64,000 nt of DNA from Sphaerosporella brunnea (GCA_008704415.1 VXIS01000143.1:1-64000), one strand, 5' to 3'; shown: positions 1 through 12,876, numbered from the stretch's first letter. Program-made: numbers and translations. Notes: generated by a model not told the origin, from the sequence alone.

Positions 1-797
1 GGCTCGATGGTAATAGAGGCCATTTTTGAGGCGTCCAGGCCAGAAGAATTCTTAAGTTTCTGATGTAACGAGGCTCTGTCTACCAGGGTGTCGTGGAATT
101 GAACTCAGGACCTTAAGGCTAAATCCTAAACAATGGAATTTTAAGGGCTATCTTGTCGGGTAGACACAAATGGTTCTGGTTGCTGAAGATAAAGGGGTTC
201 TCTTGGCGGAAGCAATCCTACTTATAGTAGAACGCCGCTCTAGAGACTACCGTCTCCCTGAGTAGTACTCAGTCTTCACTCCTTGCTGGCTTTCCAACAG
301 TCTTTACGACTGCGGGCGTCAGGTGCGCACAGAGTTCGCCCCACCTTCTTATGACTCACTCTTTGATTTCAAATCATGAGTCATGGATATGGGTTGCACT
401 CGGAATACCCCGCTCTGCCAGCATCGTATTCTCGTGTTGCAGGAAGATGCTCAGCCCCATTGGTTCCATCTTCCGATCTTCTGTGTCGCATGCCCTACGC
501 AACAACCATACTTAATATGGAGGTTCTAGGCCGAGTGACTTTTCCCTTTTTCGGCTCTACGCCTTGCGGTTGATCACTTCTGACCCCTCCGATCGTGATG
601 CTAGTTCCTGGAACAGGCAGGTCAACGAAGATATCTCGAAAGAGCTTTAACAATAGCCTATACTATTGTTATCTCCGAACCGGGTTCTGTTCTCAGATAG
701 CGTCCTACCTGAGGCACCCGATCGCCGAGTTCTTCCATAGCGTCACTCAAGCTAGCTACTATGATCCGGAGCCACCCGGCTATCACGTGCCCTCAAG
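1..797. other. No recognisable gene
   Basis: Only short open frames occur here and none resembles a known protein. The stretch lies directly upstream of the pogo-type transposase remnant and may be its decayed 5' half, but no DNA-binding domain could be read. A small imperfect palindrome (ATGACTCA ... TGAGTCAT) lies around 350-385. Confidence 0.4.
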
Positions 798-1911
798 GTG
801 ATCACTATGCAGACTCTATTCTATTCCCTAGCTGACTACTTAGAGTACATGTCACGTGACCATACCCGTGACACCGCCCACATAGCTGCTGTGGAACAGC
901 TTGATGGTGTTACTGGGTTGTCTAACGTTCGTGTGGTTTGGCTTTTGGAAGATACAACTTCTCACTACGAGCCGAATGATCAAGGAATTATTTGAACATG
1001 GAAAGCCCATGTTTGTAATCGCTTCTTTACCTGCCAAATTGAACAGCTTGATACATATGGTTTCGATAAACCAGTCCCTAAGGTCAACATCCTGCAAGCA
1101 AGTTGGTGGGCCGTTGCTGGCTGGAAGCATGACATCAAGGATTCTACCATCTTCAATTGTTTTTTGAAGAGCACAGTCAACATGTATGAGCCGACGCAGT
1201 GGATTGATCGAGGGATTCGTTGTTCCGGGATTGTTGACTTTGCTGCTTTCCTGGATGCGGCCTCTAAGGAGCTTGAGGCTCTGGAGGAACTCGGTGAGGT
1301 TGAGGAAGAGGTGTTTACCTCCTACAACTACCTCCGACGGTACAACTGGCAAAGTAGCGACTTTATGAGTATCTCAAAAAAAAATAAAAAAATTCTCAAC
1401 CCGGTTGCGGAGCACGTTCATGATCTACTCGAAGATATTGAGGTTTGGCTCCTATTAACCTACTACTTATATTCCTAACAGGTACTAACACAAACAGGCG
1501 CACATTATTGCGACTCATCAGGGAGTACCTTTGGTTGAGAGCACTTCTGAAGACTAGGATGAGGAACCCCCAGAGCCCAGAATTACACTGCGCGAGGCTG
1601 CCGAGTCTTTGGGGCGGGTGTTGATTTGGGATGAGCAGCAGGATCCAAAAGACCGGGACCCAAAAGTAACTCGCGCTCTAAAAACCTCACAGGGAGACCT
1701 GCAGATAGTATGCAGCAGACACGTTTGGAGGATTTCTTTGGCTCGGCTGTTATGTAGAGGTACTCTTAGACAAAACTATAGAACGTGCACCCAAAGCGCT
1801 ACGCATCACTGATCATCACTCATACGCCAAGCCAATCTCTATGTAAGAATACCCACCATATAAGGCTACGCTCCCCCGGTCCCGAAGTATTCTTATAGAG
1901 AGGTTCTACTG
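798..1911 (+). mobile_element. Decayed Fot1/pogo-type DNA transposon, 3' part
   Basis: One frame (798-1478) reads as the end of a DDE_1 transposase. The segment NVRVVWLLEDTTSHYEPNDQ matches the family's usual 'VxWLPxNTTSxxQPLDQGII' block, with the last catalytic Asp in NDQ. It is followed by a W-K-A-H stretch and a helical tail. There is a stop at 993-995 in the middle of the block, another at 1476-1478, and a frame change before the C-terminus. At 1710-1757 the frame resumes as QQTRLEDFF, a PCNA-binding (PIP box) motif of the kind known at the C-terminus of pogo transposases. The 3' terminal repeat ends TAGAGAGGTTCTACTG at 1911, followed by a TA target site. The 5' end is not found. The copy is dead. 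Confidence 0.72.
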
Positions 1912-1913
1912 TA

Positions 1914-1942
1914 GCCATTCTCTTGCTCTCGAGTTTTTACGG
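1914..1942. repeat. Solo end of the 30.6-31.3 kb foldback family
   Basis: This 29-bp piece ends GAGTTTTTACGG before a TA and matches the outer end of the foldback element at 30568-31327. It abuts the 3' end of the pogo-type element, just as that foldback sits inside a pogo-type MITE at the other locus. Confidence 0.6.
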
Positions 1943-2039
1943 TACGGGTTTCCCACCCAGCTCTACCACTGCGAAACGAAACGAGAAACGAACCCCCGTG
2001 CTTACATAATCAGATTACGGCCGAAGACCGCTTGTAGTA

Positions 2040-2528
2040 TGGTGCAAGGCGCTTTAAACGTACACCGGCACTGGTTTGGGGTTACCCGGTTGAAACTAGA
2101 GGGGCGCCGACCTTTAGAGAGCACCACAACCAAAAAAATAGTTCATAAAAGCACGATACGATTAAAGGGAAGTATGTTCCAAACAATTTCGTGCTCTCCG
2201 ATTTCAATTTGGTGTTGTGGTGGTGGAGAAGTAAGAGTATGAAATTCCCAGACGTTACCCCCAGTAAGTCGCCGACACTCTAAGGATTTTGGTGGGTCTC
2301 GCTCAATCACTCGCAGTTCGCACATTCATACCCTTAGTTCTCCGCCTCCACAAGACCAAATTCAAATCGGAGATCGTAGACTTGCTCAGAACATCCTTCT
2401 CTTTAATCGTATGGTGCTTTTACAAACTATTTTTCTGGTTGTTCTGCTCTCTAAAGGTCGGCGCCCCTCTGGTTTCAACCGGGTAACCCCAAACCAGTGA
2501 CGGTGTACGTTTAAAGCGCCTTGCACCA
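2040..2528. mobile_element. Foldback/MITE element, 489 bp, TA-flanked
   Basis: The ends are inverted copies that both start TGGTGCAAGGCGCTTTAAAC. The first 84 bp or so are nearly identical, and weaker inverted similarity continues inward to about 200 bp on each side. TA is present at both borders (2038-2039 and 2529-2530). No transposase is encoded; the short open frames inside are shadows of the repeat. Confidence 0.8.
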
Positions 2529-2546
2529 TACCGTAGAGATTCGGTA

Positions 2547-2634
2547 CTAAGGCAATGTGGCAAAGTCACTGCGCTGCGCTCTGTGGAGAAGTCTCTCAGC
2601 CTCATGGCAAAGTCACTTAGCCACATTGCCTTAG
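2547..2634. repeat. Short inverted/tandem repeat, GGCAAAGTCACT family
   Basis: The ends form an inverted repeat (CTAAGGCAATGTGGC and its complement). Inside are units of about 22 bp starting GGCAAAGTCACT. A second array of the same unit lies at 3857-3920. Confidence 0.6.
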
Positions 2635-3856
2635 ATTGCGTGATCCGCCCACCAGTCTAGCCCGCCAACTAAAAAGATCAAACTTGATGATCAAAGTCTA
2701 TTAGCCTTTCCAGCCCGCCCGAAACCCCTGAACGGAACTCTGGTTGAAGTTAACGCTGGATCCAACGGTCTACAAAAGACATGAAAGATAACATACATGT
2801 CATTGATCTTTCTAAAACAATTTGTTTACTTGGGTAAATCTCCCATTTCCGCAAGCTCTAAAGCAATCAGAGATCCCTTGTTTTCCACGTTATGTTTCAG
2901 CATGATCATGATGGCTGGCTGAAGCGAGTCTCTAGAACCCCTTTGGCCAAACTCTGGTAACTGTGCTGGTATTTGAAAGAGCTCTGTAGCCAGGTGGCTG
3001 CTATACCTGCAATCGGAGCCCACGAGCACCAGCGGCTGAGAGGATGCCCTGAGAGCCATATGCATGGGATTAGACATTAGCATCAGCATACCGGCCATCG
3101 ATGTCGTTCAATTCACCGACAAACAGGATACTTACTAAGGGCCTGATTGGCGAGCGATCCGTGCCTGTAGCTGTCGCTGAGCTGTAGTAGTATCACAGTC
3201 GGAGGTACAGGAACTGGAAGATTACTGTATTCGCGCATTCTCTTCAAGATCGGCACTGTGGCTGCTCTGTATTCCCGTCAAAATTGGCTTTCACCCCACA
3301 AAATCCCTCTGTGCCTCAGACTCGTTAGGCAGCGAGGATTGGCCATCCTTTTTTTTTACTGCATTCAATTTTGACTACCCAGCGAGATTTTCTGCGCTCT
3401 GAGCATTATTTTGATCTCTTACTTGCTTTTTTTTGAACATCAATTGAAGTTGGCGTTCACCTCCCTCCCCAAGTTGGCCCTACCGGACTGTCTACGTTGC
3501 CTCCCATACCCCTCTCTCCAGCACCGCCGCAGTCCGAGCTGATAAGACTGTAGCCTGCAGGCGGCGGCGAGGTGGGGCGGCAGTGATGCTGGCGTTAATT
3601 GGTGGACTTGGGGTGTAAGGCGGGGATCAGCAAACCTAACCTTACAGCACCCGAAGTACTCTGAAATAAATGCATCCGGAGATCATGTGTTACTTGAAAT
3701 ACCAGTTTTGGGGAGTCTGTAGTAAGCCACCTGCGCTGATCTAATCTAGATAACTAATCTAATCTTCTATGATCGATATTGATAAGTAATCCAGTGGCTT
3801 TGTGTCCAAAAAGATTTAGGCATTGTACTACCGTAGAATCTCGCGTAGATGGGATG
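2635..3856. other. Intergenic, no gene seen
   Basis: No open frame here resembles a protein. The stretch separates two arrays of the same short repeat and probably consists of older transposon debris. Confidence 0.5.
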
Positions 3857-3943
3857 GTGGCAAAGTCACTTGGCTAGCTGGCGAAGTCACTGAGCCGCAG
3901 AGGCAAAGTCATTAAGCCACGTACTCGCGAGAAAATGCGGTAT
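3857..3943. repeat. 22-bp repeat array followed by a solo MITE end
   Basis: Three tandem units of 21-22 bp (GGCAAAGTCACT, GGCGAAGTCACT, GGCAAAGTCATT) occupy 3857-3920. Next to them, CTCGCGAGAAAATGCGG before a TA (3924-3942) matches the terminal repeat of the 424-bp element at 51339-51762. Confidence 0.5.
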
Positions 3944-4723
3944 TAAGTAAGTACTTAGTAAGCAGTACATGGACAAATCTACTGCTCTATGAGCATTCCG
4001 CATCCACCAGCACTCTCCCACCGCTCCAGCGCACTGCGGAGGCCAAAGAGTAATTTGAAATGTGGAGCCGCTCAATCTGCCCAATTTGAACGTGCCGATC
4101 TGGATAGCTGCGTCTACCCAAGTACCTAACCTTGCCTTACCTAACCCCCGCGTTGCTGCTGTTGCTTTCCTTCAAACCCGCACAAAGCCTCCTTCTAACC
4201 TTCCAACCTTTTAACACCACCTACATCCTACCTTCTACAACTATCGATCACAACAGATTCGAACCAACATCGCTACAAGCCCATACCAACCAGCAATAAT
4301 CAATAATCGATATTCCTCAGCCACACGCCCCCCCCCCCCACTGAAAGCAAAACGAACCTCGCACCTTCCTTTCAGACTTCCCTGCCTCCGATTCCCCCCC
4401 CCCCCCCCCGAACATCCCCCCAAATCCTTGTTGCACCTGGTTCTAGCTCATCTTGATGGCGGCTTCGTATGGAGCCTAGAGAAACTCTCCAGTCTGAATC
4501 ATCTGGAATAGTGTCTGCGGCCTTTTCCACTGGCAACCACAACCACAAATCCCCAACAAATTCGGCTACGAGATCTTCTCCTCGCCTCCTTCCGACATTG
4601 AGGTAGTTATCTACTATTTCTTCTCGTCATTTGTCCTGTTCCATACACCATCAAACCCACCTACATCTTCTCCGACCACGCACCATCTCAGCTTTCCGCA
4701 AACTTTCAGTAGTTCATTTATTC

Positions 4724-7700
4724 ATGCCCACTCGCAGAGTCACCCGTTCTACGGCGAGTGACATTAGCGGCTCAGCCTTACCCGTCCCAGGCTCGAGCAC
4801 TTCCCCACCAAATCCACCAGCCGCCTCGGCCGAATCTGCTGCTACTACAAGAAACCTTCGCAAACGAAAAGCCCGGACTAGCCCGCCACCCACAGCTCCT
4901 TCTGGCCCCGCTCAGTTACCTCCGAAGAAGCGCTCGCGACCGACGACTACAGCGCAAACCCCGGCGAAAGCTAAAAAGACGCAACCTCAGAGGCGACGTG
5001 CAGACAAGAAGCCCGAAATGGCTGACCATGGGTATGGTTGCACTTGAGCTTTATCATTTATCCTAGTGGAAGCTAAGCTAGGTTTATTTAGCATGAACGA
5101 ACCGAACCAAGCGCCGCAACGCTCTTCTGCTTCTTCGAGGCGGAAAGCCGGTCAAAACCAAAAGCCCGCAACTGGTCAGTGCTCTCGGACATTCTATTTC
5201 GAAACTCAAAACTCACTGGAAGCTGGCGTAGATATCTCAAAATCTGGACCTTCGAGCCGCTCTAAGAAGACAGTCCCGCCACCTGCTGACACGGACGTCG
5301 TGATGGGCGAAGCAACTAAACAAGAAGCTGAAGATTTGGATCACGACGAGGAAATGGCTGATCCCTCGGCCGGGAACGAGGAGGACGGAGGAAACAACGA
5401 AGAGAGATTCAGGGATGAGGACTATGATCGAGATGATGAAGATGACGAAGATGACGATGTATTTGATGGTAGCTACTTGGGTGGAGGAGGGGCGAACCTT
5501 TCGAGCACGCTGCGCGCTTTGTCCGGGCTCGTGTCAGGAATTTCTACCCGACTGCGAGATATTCTCGAGAACCTTCGGCAAAAGGAGGATCCCTCAGCCC
5601 AACTCATCGCGCTGCAGAGCCTGGCGGAACTATTGCTGGTATCCACCGAGGACAATTTATCCGGTCATTTCTCTCCTGATCAATTTATCAAAGAATTGGT
5701 CAGTTTGATGCAGGACCAAGGCCCGTTTGGCGAAAATCCGGAAATGATGCTTTTGGCGTGTCGTTGCATCGCGAATCTGATGGAAGCCTTGCCCGCTGCT
5801 ACTGCAAATGTGGTCTATGGCGGCGCCGTGCCGGTCTTGTGCGCGAAGCTTATGGAGATTCAGTACATCGACCTGGCGGAACAAGCTCTCAGTGTGAGTT
5901 TTCCTTATATGCCTTCTACCTAACATAGATTAACATATAACAGACATTGGAGAAAATATCTGTGGAGTATCCTACCTCGATTGTGCGAGAGGGTGGGCTT
6001 ACGGCGTGTCTCACATACCTGGACTTTTTCGCGACGAACGTTCAGCGGACCGCCGTCACAACCGCTGCCAACTGCTGCCGCAATATTCCGGTGGACTGTT
6101 TCCCGATCGTCAGAGATGTTATGGACACTCTGCGTGATGTTCTGAAGAGCAGTGACCAGAAAGTAGTTGAACAGGGCTGCCACTGTGTGGCACGAATTGC
6201 GGAGAGTTTCCGACATCATCCCGATAACCTCGAGAAATTGATGTCTAAGGACTTGCTCAAAGCAATCCTTCAGCTTCTCTTACCTGGAACCACTAATATT
6301 GTTGGCACGCACATCCACACGCAATTCCTACGCGTGTTGGCCATCACCGCGAAGGCTAGTCCTAGCCTTTCCGCTGAGCTCCTGAAGATGAACATCGTGG
6401 ACACACTCTATCAAATCTTGACTGGAATCTCACCTCCGGATGGTGAAAATCCGTCTCTCAAGACTGATTCCGTCATGACCATGCAGGCTCTTATTCACAA
6501 GCCACGCGAGCAAATATTTGAGACTCTGAACGTGATCTGCGAGCTTTTGCCTGGTGTGGTCAAATGTAAATTGTCCAAACTTCATGGTTCCGAGGAACAT
6601 GCTAACAATGGCCTTAGATGATCCTGCGACCTCCAGAATTCGATCTAGACGCCGATCCTCCAACAGCCCAAATGACTTACGCCGGCGCCTTTTGAAAGAG
6701 AACAAGGCGGCTTTGAAGCGGTTTGCTGGAATACTTCTTCCGACCCTCACAGATGCCTATACCAGCACTGTCAACCTCAATGTTCGGCAAAAGGTCCTCA
6801 CAGCCCAATTGAAGATGATATCAAACATGGAGACGGATATCTTGAAGGATGCCCTTTCGGGCCTCCAGTTTGCTTCCCATCTCGCGACTATCCTTTCCCA
6901 GCATGACCACCCTTCATTGATTTACAACGCGATAGACGCCGCTGAGCTGTTGCTGCGTCGTCTCCCGGATGTCTATCGTTACCATTTTTACAGAGAGGGT
7001 GTCATATTCGAGATTCAGAAGCTCGCATCCAAGTCCCCCGACCCTGCTCCCGCTCATCTCGAAGAAGTGCCATCAGATGATTCTGAAAACGAGGAAGACC
7101 GCATGGGTTCTTCTCCGGTGAGCTCAAGGTCGTCCTCTTCGTCGAGACGCGAAGCTCGAAACGCCTCGGATTTGATCGTTGCCATCGAGGGCTCTTTGAC
7201 TGTGCAGGCGAAACGGTTTATGGAATTTCACGAAAAGGATAAAGCGGCTGTCATGAAGGCAAAAGCTGAGGACATTATGGGCACGTTGACGGGCCTCGCT
7301 GAAGGCTTAAGCAAGGAAAAACAGCTGCTGGGGTTGTTCGATCAGCTAGCTGGGTTTTTCAGCGCTGATTCCCTCAAATCGATCTCCAGTTTCGAGCTGC
7401 TGAACTCGGGGATAGTCGAGGCGCTTCTATCTGTTTTGGAGACCACGTCTGGTTTGTTGCCGTCCCTTTTTTTATTTCTTCTTCTTTTGTTTGGACAGCT
7501 AATATTTCGCAAGATGCGAACAAAGAAGATACTCGCCGAGAATTCCTGGAGGTTTTCATGTATAGCAGGAACGATGAGGAACCGCCATTCAGTGTGTTGG
7601 TGAAAAAATTGCAGGATTTGCTCAGCAGATCCGAGCACTTCGAGGTTGTCACTGTTCATCAAAACTACGAAGGCAACCGAAGCAGTGCTTCAATGTTGGC

Positions 7701-10328
7701 AAAACAACTTCGACTCAAGCTTCTTGCGGAAGAGGACTCGGATATTCCGCGGAACTATCGGAACATCATGGTTTCTATCCATGCCATTGCGACGTTTAAA
7801 GCATTGGAGGATTACCTCAAGCCTCGCATTTTTATCTCGGAGAGGCCCCGTGTGCGTCGGGATAGAACAGGTGGATTGCAGGGTGCGTTGGCCGCATTTG
7901 CCGCCGCTGCCGGATTGCCACACCCGGGGTCCTCTGGTTTCCTTCCGTCTGGTTCTGGTGGGGGAGCATCGTCGTCTGCTACCACACCACCAACCTCAAA
8001 GCCGTCAAAGTCAGCGCGTCGCACTGGAGGGCGGAGCATCGCAGGTTCTGGGGCAGGCCCTTCCGCAACAGTGCCCAAGACGCCATCTCCTCCTTCCTTG
8101 GAACAGGAACAGCTAGAGTGCATGGACGAGCGCCCCGTGCCTGGCGATGATGAGGTGGGTGATATGGGTGCCGTGCTAGATGATCTCGATAGAGACATGG
8201 AAGATGAAGCCGAACCGGAACTTGGTGCAGTCAACATGGAGGTTGCTGGTGGTAAGGTTACTGCTCGCAAAGATGACGGAACTCGTTTGGCTACTCCTTC
8301 AACTGTTCGGTCCGGAAGCACTATGTCTCCTACGACGGCTGGAAATAGAACTAGCTCCAACCACTCTTCTCCGACAGCCTCGATGGAGAGTTGGCACATC
8401 GAGTTCAGTATCAACGGACACCCGATTTCCAACGATATGACTATCTACAAAGCTGTTCAGCTGAACCGCAACTTAGGGTCGGAGGAACCATCTTACAGGA
8501 ACATTTGGTCTGCCATTCATCCAATCACCTTCCGCAGAGTTCCGGGGGCTGCACCGCCCGATAGCCCTCTATCACCAAGCTCAGACAACTCTCAGTCCAC
8601 AACCTCTATGCCAGCTTCCTTAGATAAGAACAAGATCACTTCATCAATCTTACAACTGTTGAGCATTTTACATGCCTTAAACGCAAATATCGACGACGTC
8701 TTTCAAGATGTTGAACTTGGGCGTCCGCAAGCGCAGCCGTTGAGCCAATTTGTCAACACAAAATTGACTGCCAAGCTAAATCGTCAACTCGAGGAACCTC
8801 TCATCGTTGCAAGCGCTTGTCTTCCAAGCTGGTCAGAAGATTTGTCAAGATTTTATCCATTCCTGTTTCCCTTCGAAACTCGCCATTTGTATCTGCAGTC
8901 AACTTCGTTTGGATATTCTCGCTCCATGGTCAGATGGCAAAACTCACAGCAGAGTGGAGATTCCCGCCAGGACCGTCATCGCGATGATAATCGACCTTTC
9001 CTCGGAAGATTACAACGTCAAAAAGTCAGGATCGCCAGGGATCGCATCCTAGAATCGGCAATCAAGGTGATGGAGATATATGGTGCCTCGCCTAGTGTTC
9101 TGGAGGTTGAATACTTCGACGAAGTAGGGACAGGCCTCGGACCAACCCTCGAATTCTATTCCAGCGTGTCCAGGGCATTTGTTAGCAAAAAGCTTAAGCT
9201 ATGGCGTGAGAACGACACCCAAAAAGACGGCGAATATGTGTACGCGCCGCTGGGTTTATTCCCAGCGCCCATGGACGAAAAGATGTCAACTTCCGAGAAC
9301 GGCAAGAAAGTTCTGCACCTATTCAAGGTCATGGGCAAGTTTGTTGCACGGTCGATGTTGGATTCTCGAATTATCGACATCTTCTTCAACCCCACCTTCT
9401 TCCGAACTGGATCTCTCAGCGGTTCCGCCGTGCCGCCGTCCTTGGGAGCAGTCAAGACTGTGGACAAAAGTCTTGCTTCATCACTAAAACTACTTCGCAA
9501 ATTTGCCATGGCGAAGAAATTGATTGAAGAAAATTCTGTTCTCACCACCAGGGGGAAGCAGGAGCGGCTCAAGGAAATCAGCTTCGACGGCACAAGAGTA
9601 GAAGATCTGGAGATATACTTCACACTTCCCGGTTACGAAGACATCGAACTAGTTCCTGGAGGTGCAGATGTCAAAGTCACCATCCATAATGTCGGAGAGT
9701 ATGTAGACAAGGTAATTGACATGACCCTCGGCAGCGGGGTCAAAAAGCAAGTGGAGGCCTTCCGCGCCGGATTTTCCGAGGTCTTTCCTTACAATGCCCT
9801 CCGATCCTTCACGCCAGATGAACTCGTTATGCTGTTTGGCCAGGTGGAAGAGGATTGGTCTCTGGAAAGTCAGTCGTGTGTTCTTCATTCCCTCAATTTT
9901 CATTTCTGACTATTTCACAGCCTTGATGGACTCTTTGAAGGCCGACCACGGGTTTAACATGGATAGCAAGACTGTTCGAAATTTACTTCAAACCATGAGC
10001 GAGTACAACCTTACCGAACGCCGACAATTTCTGCAGTTTGTGACCGGTAGCCCGAAGCTTCCCATTGGTGGTAAGTTTTGCTGGCCAGAGCGAATGACTT
10101 GGAAATTTATACTAATACTATTTGATTACAGGATTCAAGAGCTTGACGCCACTTTTGACGGTTGTCTGCAAGGCGAGTGAGCCTCCATATACCTCTGACG
10201 ATTACCTTCCCAGCGTCATGACATGTGTGAACTACCTCAAACTTCCGGACTATTCCACGCTGGAGATCTTGGGCGAGCGGTTGAAAGTTGCCGTGAGAGA
10301 AGGACAAGGCGCCTTTCATCTCTCGTAG
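4724..10328 (+). CDS. UFD4: HECT-type E3 ubiquitin ligase UFD4/TRIP12
   Basis: E3 ligase of the ubiquitin-fusion-degradation (N-degron) pathway that transfers ubiquitin through a thioester cysteine. Exons: 4724-5031, 5092-5893, 5944-6553, 6618-7451, 7499-9868, 9921-10070, 10132-10328; about 1756 aa, usual size for the family. The N-terminus is basic and low in complexity, then an acidic tract. Armadillo-like repeats follow from about residue 200 to 550 ([39 protein letters not shown]), then a Ser/Pro linker. The C-terminal HECT domain starts around [20 protein letters not shown]. The catalytic Cys is about residue 1723 in [13 protein letters not shown], and the protein ends AFHLS as HECT ligases do. 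The ATG at 4724 gives the typical MPTRRVTRS start; an ATG at 4631 in the same frame is less likely. A 57-nt stretch after 5175 could be one more in-frame intron. Confidence 0.93.
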
Positions 10329-11208
10329 CGCGGATGTGCATTCCTTTTTTCATTTCTTTTGTTTCTCGCTTTTGATGGGCTGCACGATAGCTCTCGTGCA
10401 ATTGAGGAAGCTGCGGTTAGAACGGCGAAATTGATGCTTTGTCACGCTGAGTTGTCAATCATGGTGGCGATGTTTGTTTGTTTCTCTATCGTTACTTTCT
10501 TTCTCTCGGTTTGTTTGGTTCGGCATGATTCATTTTTTTCCCCTTACATTCTCGTATAGTAACGGGCAATCATATTCGAATGCAGGTGCGAATCGAATGT
10601 GGTGCAATCGATTTTCGTCGATTTCATTTTGTCCAATGCCAAAGGCGTCAAGAAGGAGGAAGGACAAGTCTTGGAGGAGTTTCCAGTGCAATTTGATTAT
10701 TGAGGCCGGCAGAAAAGCATTAAAGCGCAGTCTACAGTTATTGTAATTAACGTGACGGAGACATTTGGAGGGCCAGTATCAGCTGGCAATGAGGAATCAA
10801 ATGCGTGATTCTACTTAGGAATGAATATTTTGACACGGGTATAAAGGCGTATACATAAAACCTTTCTGCAGAGGCCAGAAAGAGCCTCAACAGAGGGTAT
10901 AAGGAAGCGGTTAAGGGTCCACCAGGACAAGTCTAGGACTCTCTTAGCAAGATCCAGCGGCACAAGTCAAATTGTTAGAAAAGTACCGAATACTCACTCT
11001 AGCACATACACGAGGGTAATGAGAATTCTCTCTCTTCAATGCTTTTTACTTTGCTGCGGCCAATCAAAATCCAGTACACTTGGCGCTCGGCCGCAGGAGT
11101 AACACCTCACCGATTGATGATGGAAAAGGCAAGTAACAAATACGTATCTCAACGTCGAATGTACATGTATCATAGGGAAAGAAAATCGTCAAATCTCACG
11201 TCCATCCT
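10329..11208. other. Intergenic between UFD4 and the aminotransferase
   Basis: This is the 3' flank of two convergent genes. It holds T-rich tracts and no open frame that looks like a protein. Confidence 0.5.
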
Positions 11209-12876
11209 TCACTTTCCGTCCTGAAACCCACCAAAGCCACCTTCCAACTTCTCTGGTCGCCACGCAACACATATCGATATCTCATCCTGTCCAATCTTCT
11301 CAAGCTTCCACGCCTTCAATCCCCAAAACGCCTTGACGCCCAAGACCCAGCAACGGGTGGCATCTTGGACCTCTTCGAGCTTGATGGCGGCGAAGAAAAA
11401 TCTAAAAAACTCATCTGCGGCGTCCTGGTACTGCACCCTTCCAGCGAAAACGCCACCGGGACTCGACGGACACCTTTGGGGAATGGCGCCCCAATCCCAA
11501 AGCTTCATCATCATGCCAACCTTGTTATTCCCTCGTGCGATGAACTCTTTATATGCAGGGTAAGAAGTGATGTTCAATCGCACCCAGACGAACATGCCTT
11601 CGTCGAGTTTAGTGAAAGAATAGAGCTGCTGTTTCAATACCACCTCGGTGTCATCGCCCCCGGAATTTGCTATGATTGTTTCTCTCCCCTCCTCAAAGAT
11701 TGAGCACATGTGCTACATCCGCTCCTCATAGACGCCTCGTAACGATTGCAACCAGGATACCCAGCCATCCATACCCCACGAGCGACATAGCAGTTCGGCG
11801 ACCATGCTCTGAACGAATTCGCTTGGCTGCTGCGTGCTGCCCTCAGTAGCCGCAATGAGAGTACCGATGAACAGCTTCTGCGTTGTGATCTATCCCAATC
11901 GACACCCGGGAGCGACAGTTTTGTTGAATGTATCGAGACGGATCACTCGGCCTGATCTGTCGATAGTGAGGTAGATAGTGAGGTAGATAAGCTCGAGCGC
12001 CGCCAGGAACAGATACTTCTCGTCTTTTGACAGCTGATGTGATGACTCGGTGCACTGCAGGTGCCAGTATGGACCATTCTCCACGATGATCACATCGTGC
12101 TTCTCGCAGAGCCCATGGATCTCCTTGCGTCTCTGATTCTTGATAGTTGCACCAGTGGGATTTTGCCCGATGCTGACGGTATACATGAAGTGCGGCCTGC
12201 ACCCCTTCCTTTCGTCCTAGTTTTCAAGCACCTCCCGGTCCATTCACCATCATTCCATTGTCATCCACCTTCACAGGGGCAGTACCGATGCCGAACGGCT
12301 GGGCCTGTTGCACAGCATTGATGTAACAAAACTCCTCGACAAGCATGTTATCGCCAGGAGAACCTATTAGGCCGAGAATCTTTAAGAACGCATCGGTGGA
12401 GCCGCAGGTGAGCAAGATATCGGCATGGTCACGATCATACGCCAGTTGTCCCTGTAACATGTGGTCGAATGTGAACTCAAGCAGGAAATCTGCTAGCGCT
12501 TGCAGGCCAGTAGTGGCAATGTCGATGCGCGTGGATAGTGGGTGCGAAAGGTCATTCTTCGGGATGGCAAGGTGGGCGGTCTTTGGATCGCTATGGCGGA
12601 AGAAAGAACGAGCGCTGGATAGTTTCAGGCCGTGGAACAAAGTGTCTATGAGACGCTCGGGCGAGGCGATTTCGGCTTTGAAGGAATCGTAAGGGAAGTA
12701 TTCAGGGTAGGGAAGACCTGCACGGATTTACGTTCAGCCATCGATGCTGGTTCAAAATGAAGATGACAAAAGGATCGATATCTCGGAGTACCGCCGGCGA
12801 TATTGAAAATTCCGAGAACTTTAAAATATTTGTACAGGCTCTTCAGGGCGCTGGGCTTACGGGCTGGCGTGACCAC
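11209..12876 (-). pseudogene. Broken class I/II (ARO8-like) aminotransferase
   Basis: PLP-dependent aminotransferase of the fungal aromatic-amino-acid/2-aminoadipate type. In order on the minus strand: ARKPSALKSLYKYF and AGGLPYPEYFPYDSF (across an intron near 12720-12795), ILLTCGSTDAFLKILGLIGS, SIGQNPTGATIKNQRRKEI, then VIRLDTFNKTVAPGCRLG with the PLP lysine, and a C-terminal domain ending near 11209. Two stops interrupt the frame: TAG at 11890-11892 where the family has Trp (RLG-W-ITTQ), and TAG at 11713-11715 (YEERM-stop-HMCSIFEEG). Next to the active site a 12-bp duplication gives YLTIYLTI. The residue before the PLP lysine is Asn where Ser is usual. No proper start or N-terminal arm was found. 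A recent pseudogene is the simplest reading; assembly errors at both stops are less likely. Confidence 0.75.

Noticed and set aside
7812..8432. 206-codon minus-strand frame inside UFD4
   Set aside because: It is the antisense shadow of the Ser/Pro-rich linker of the HECT ligase.
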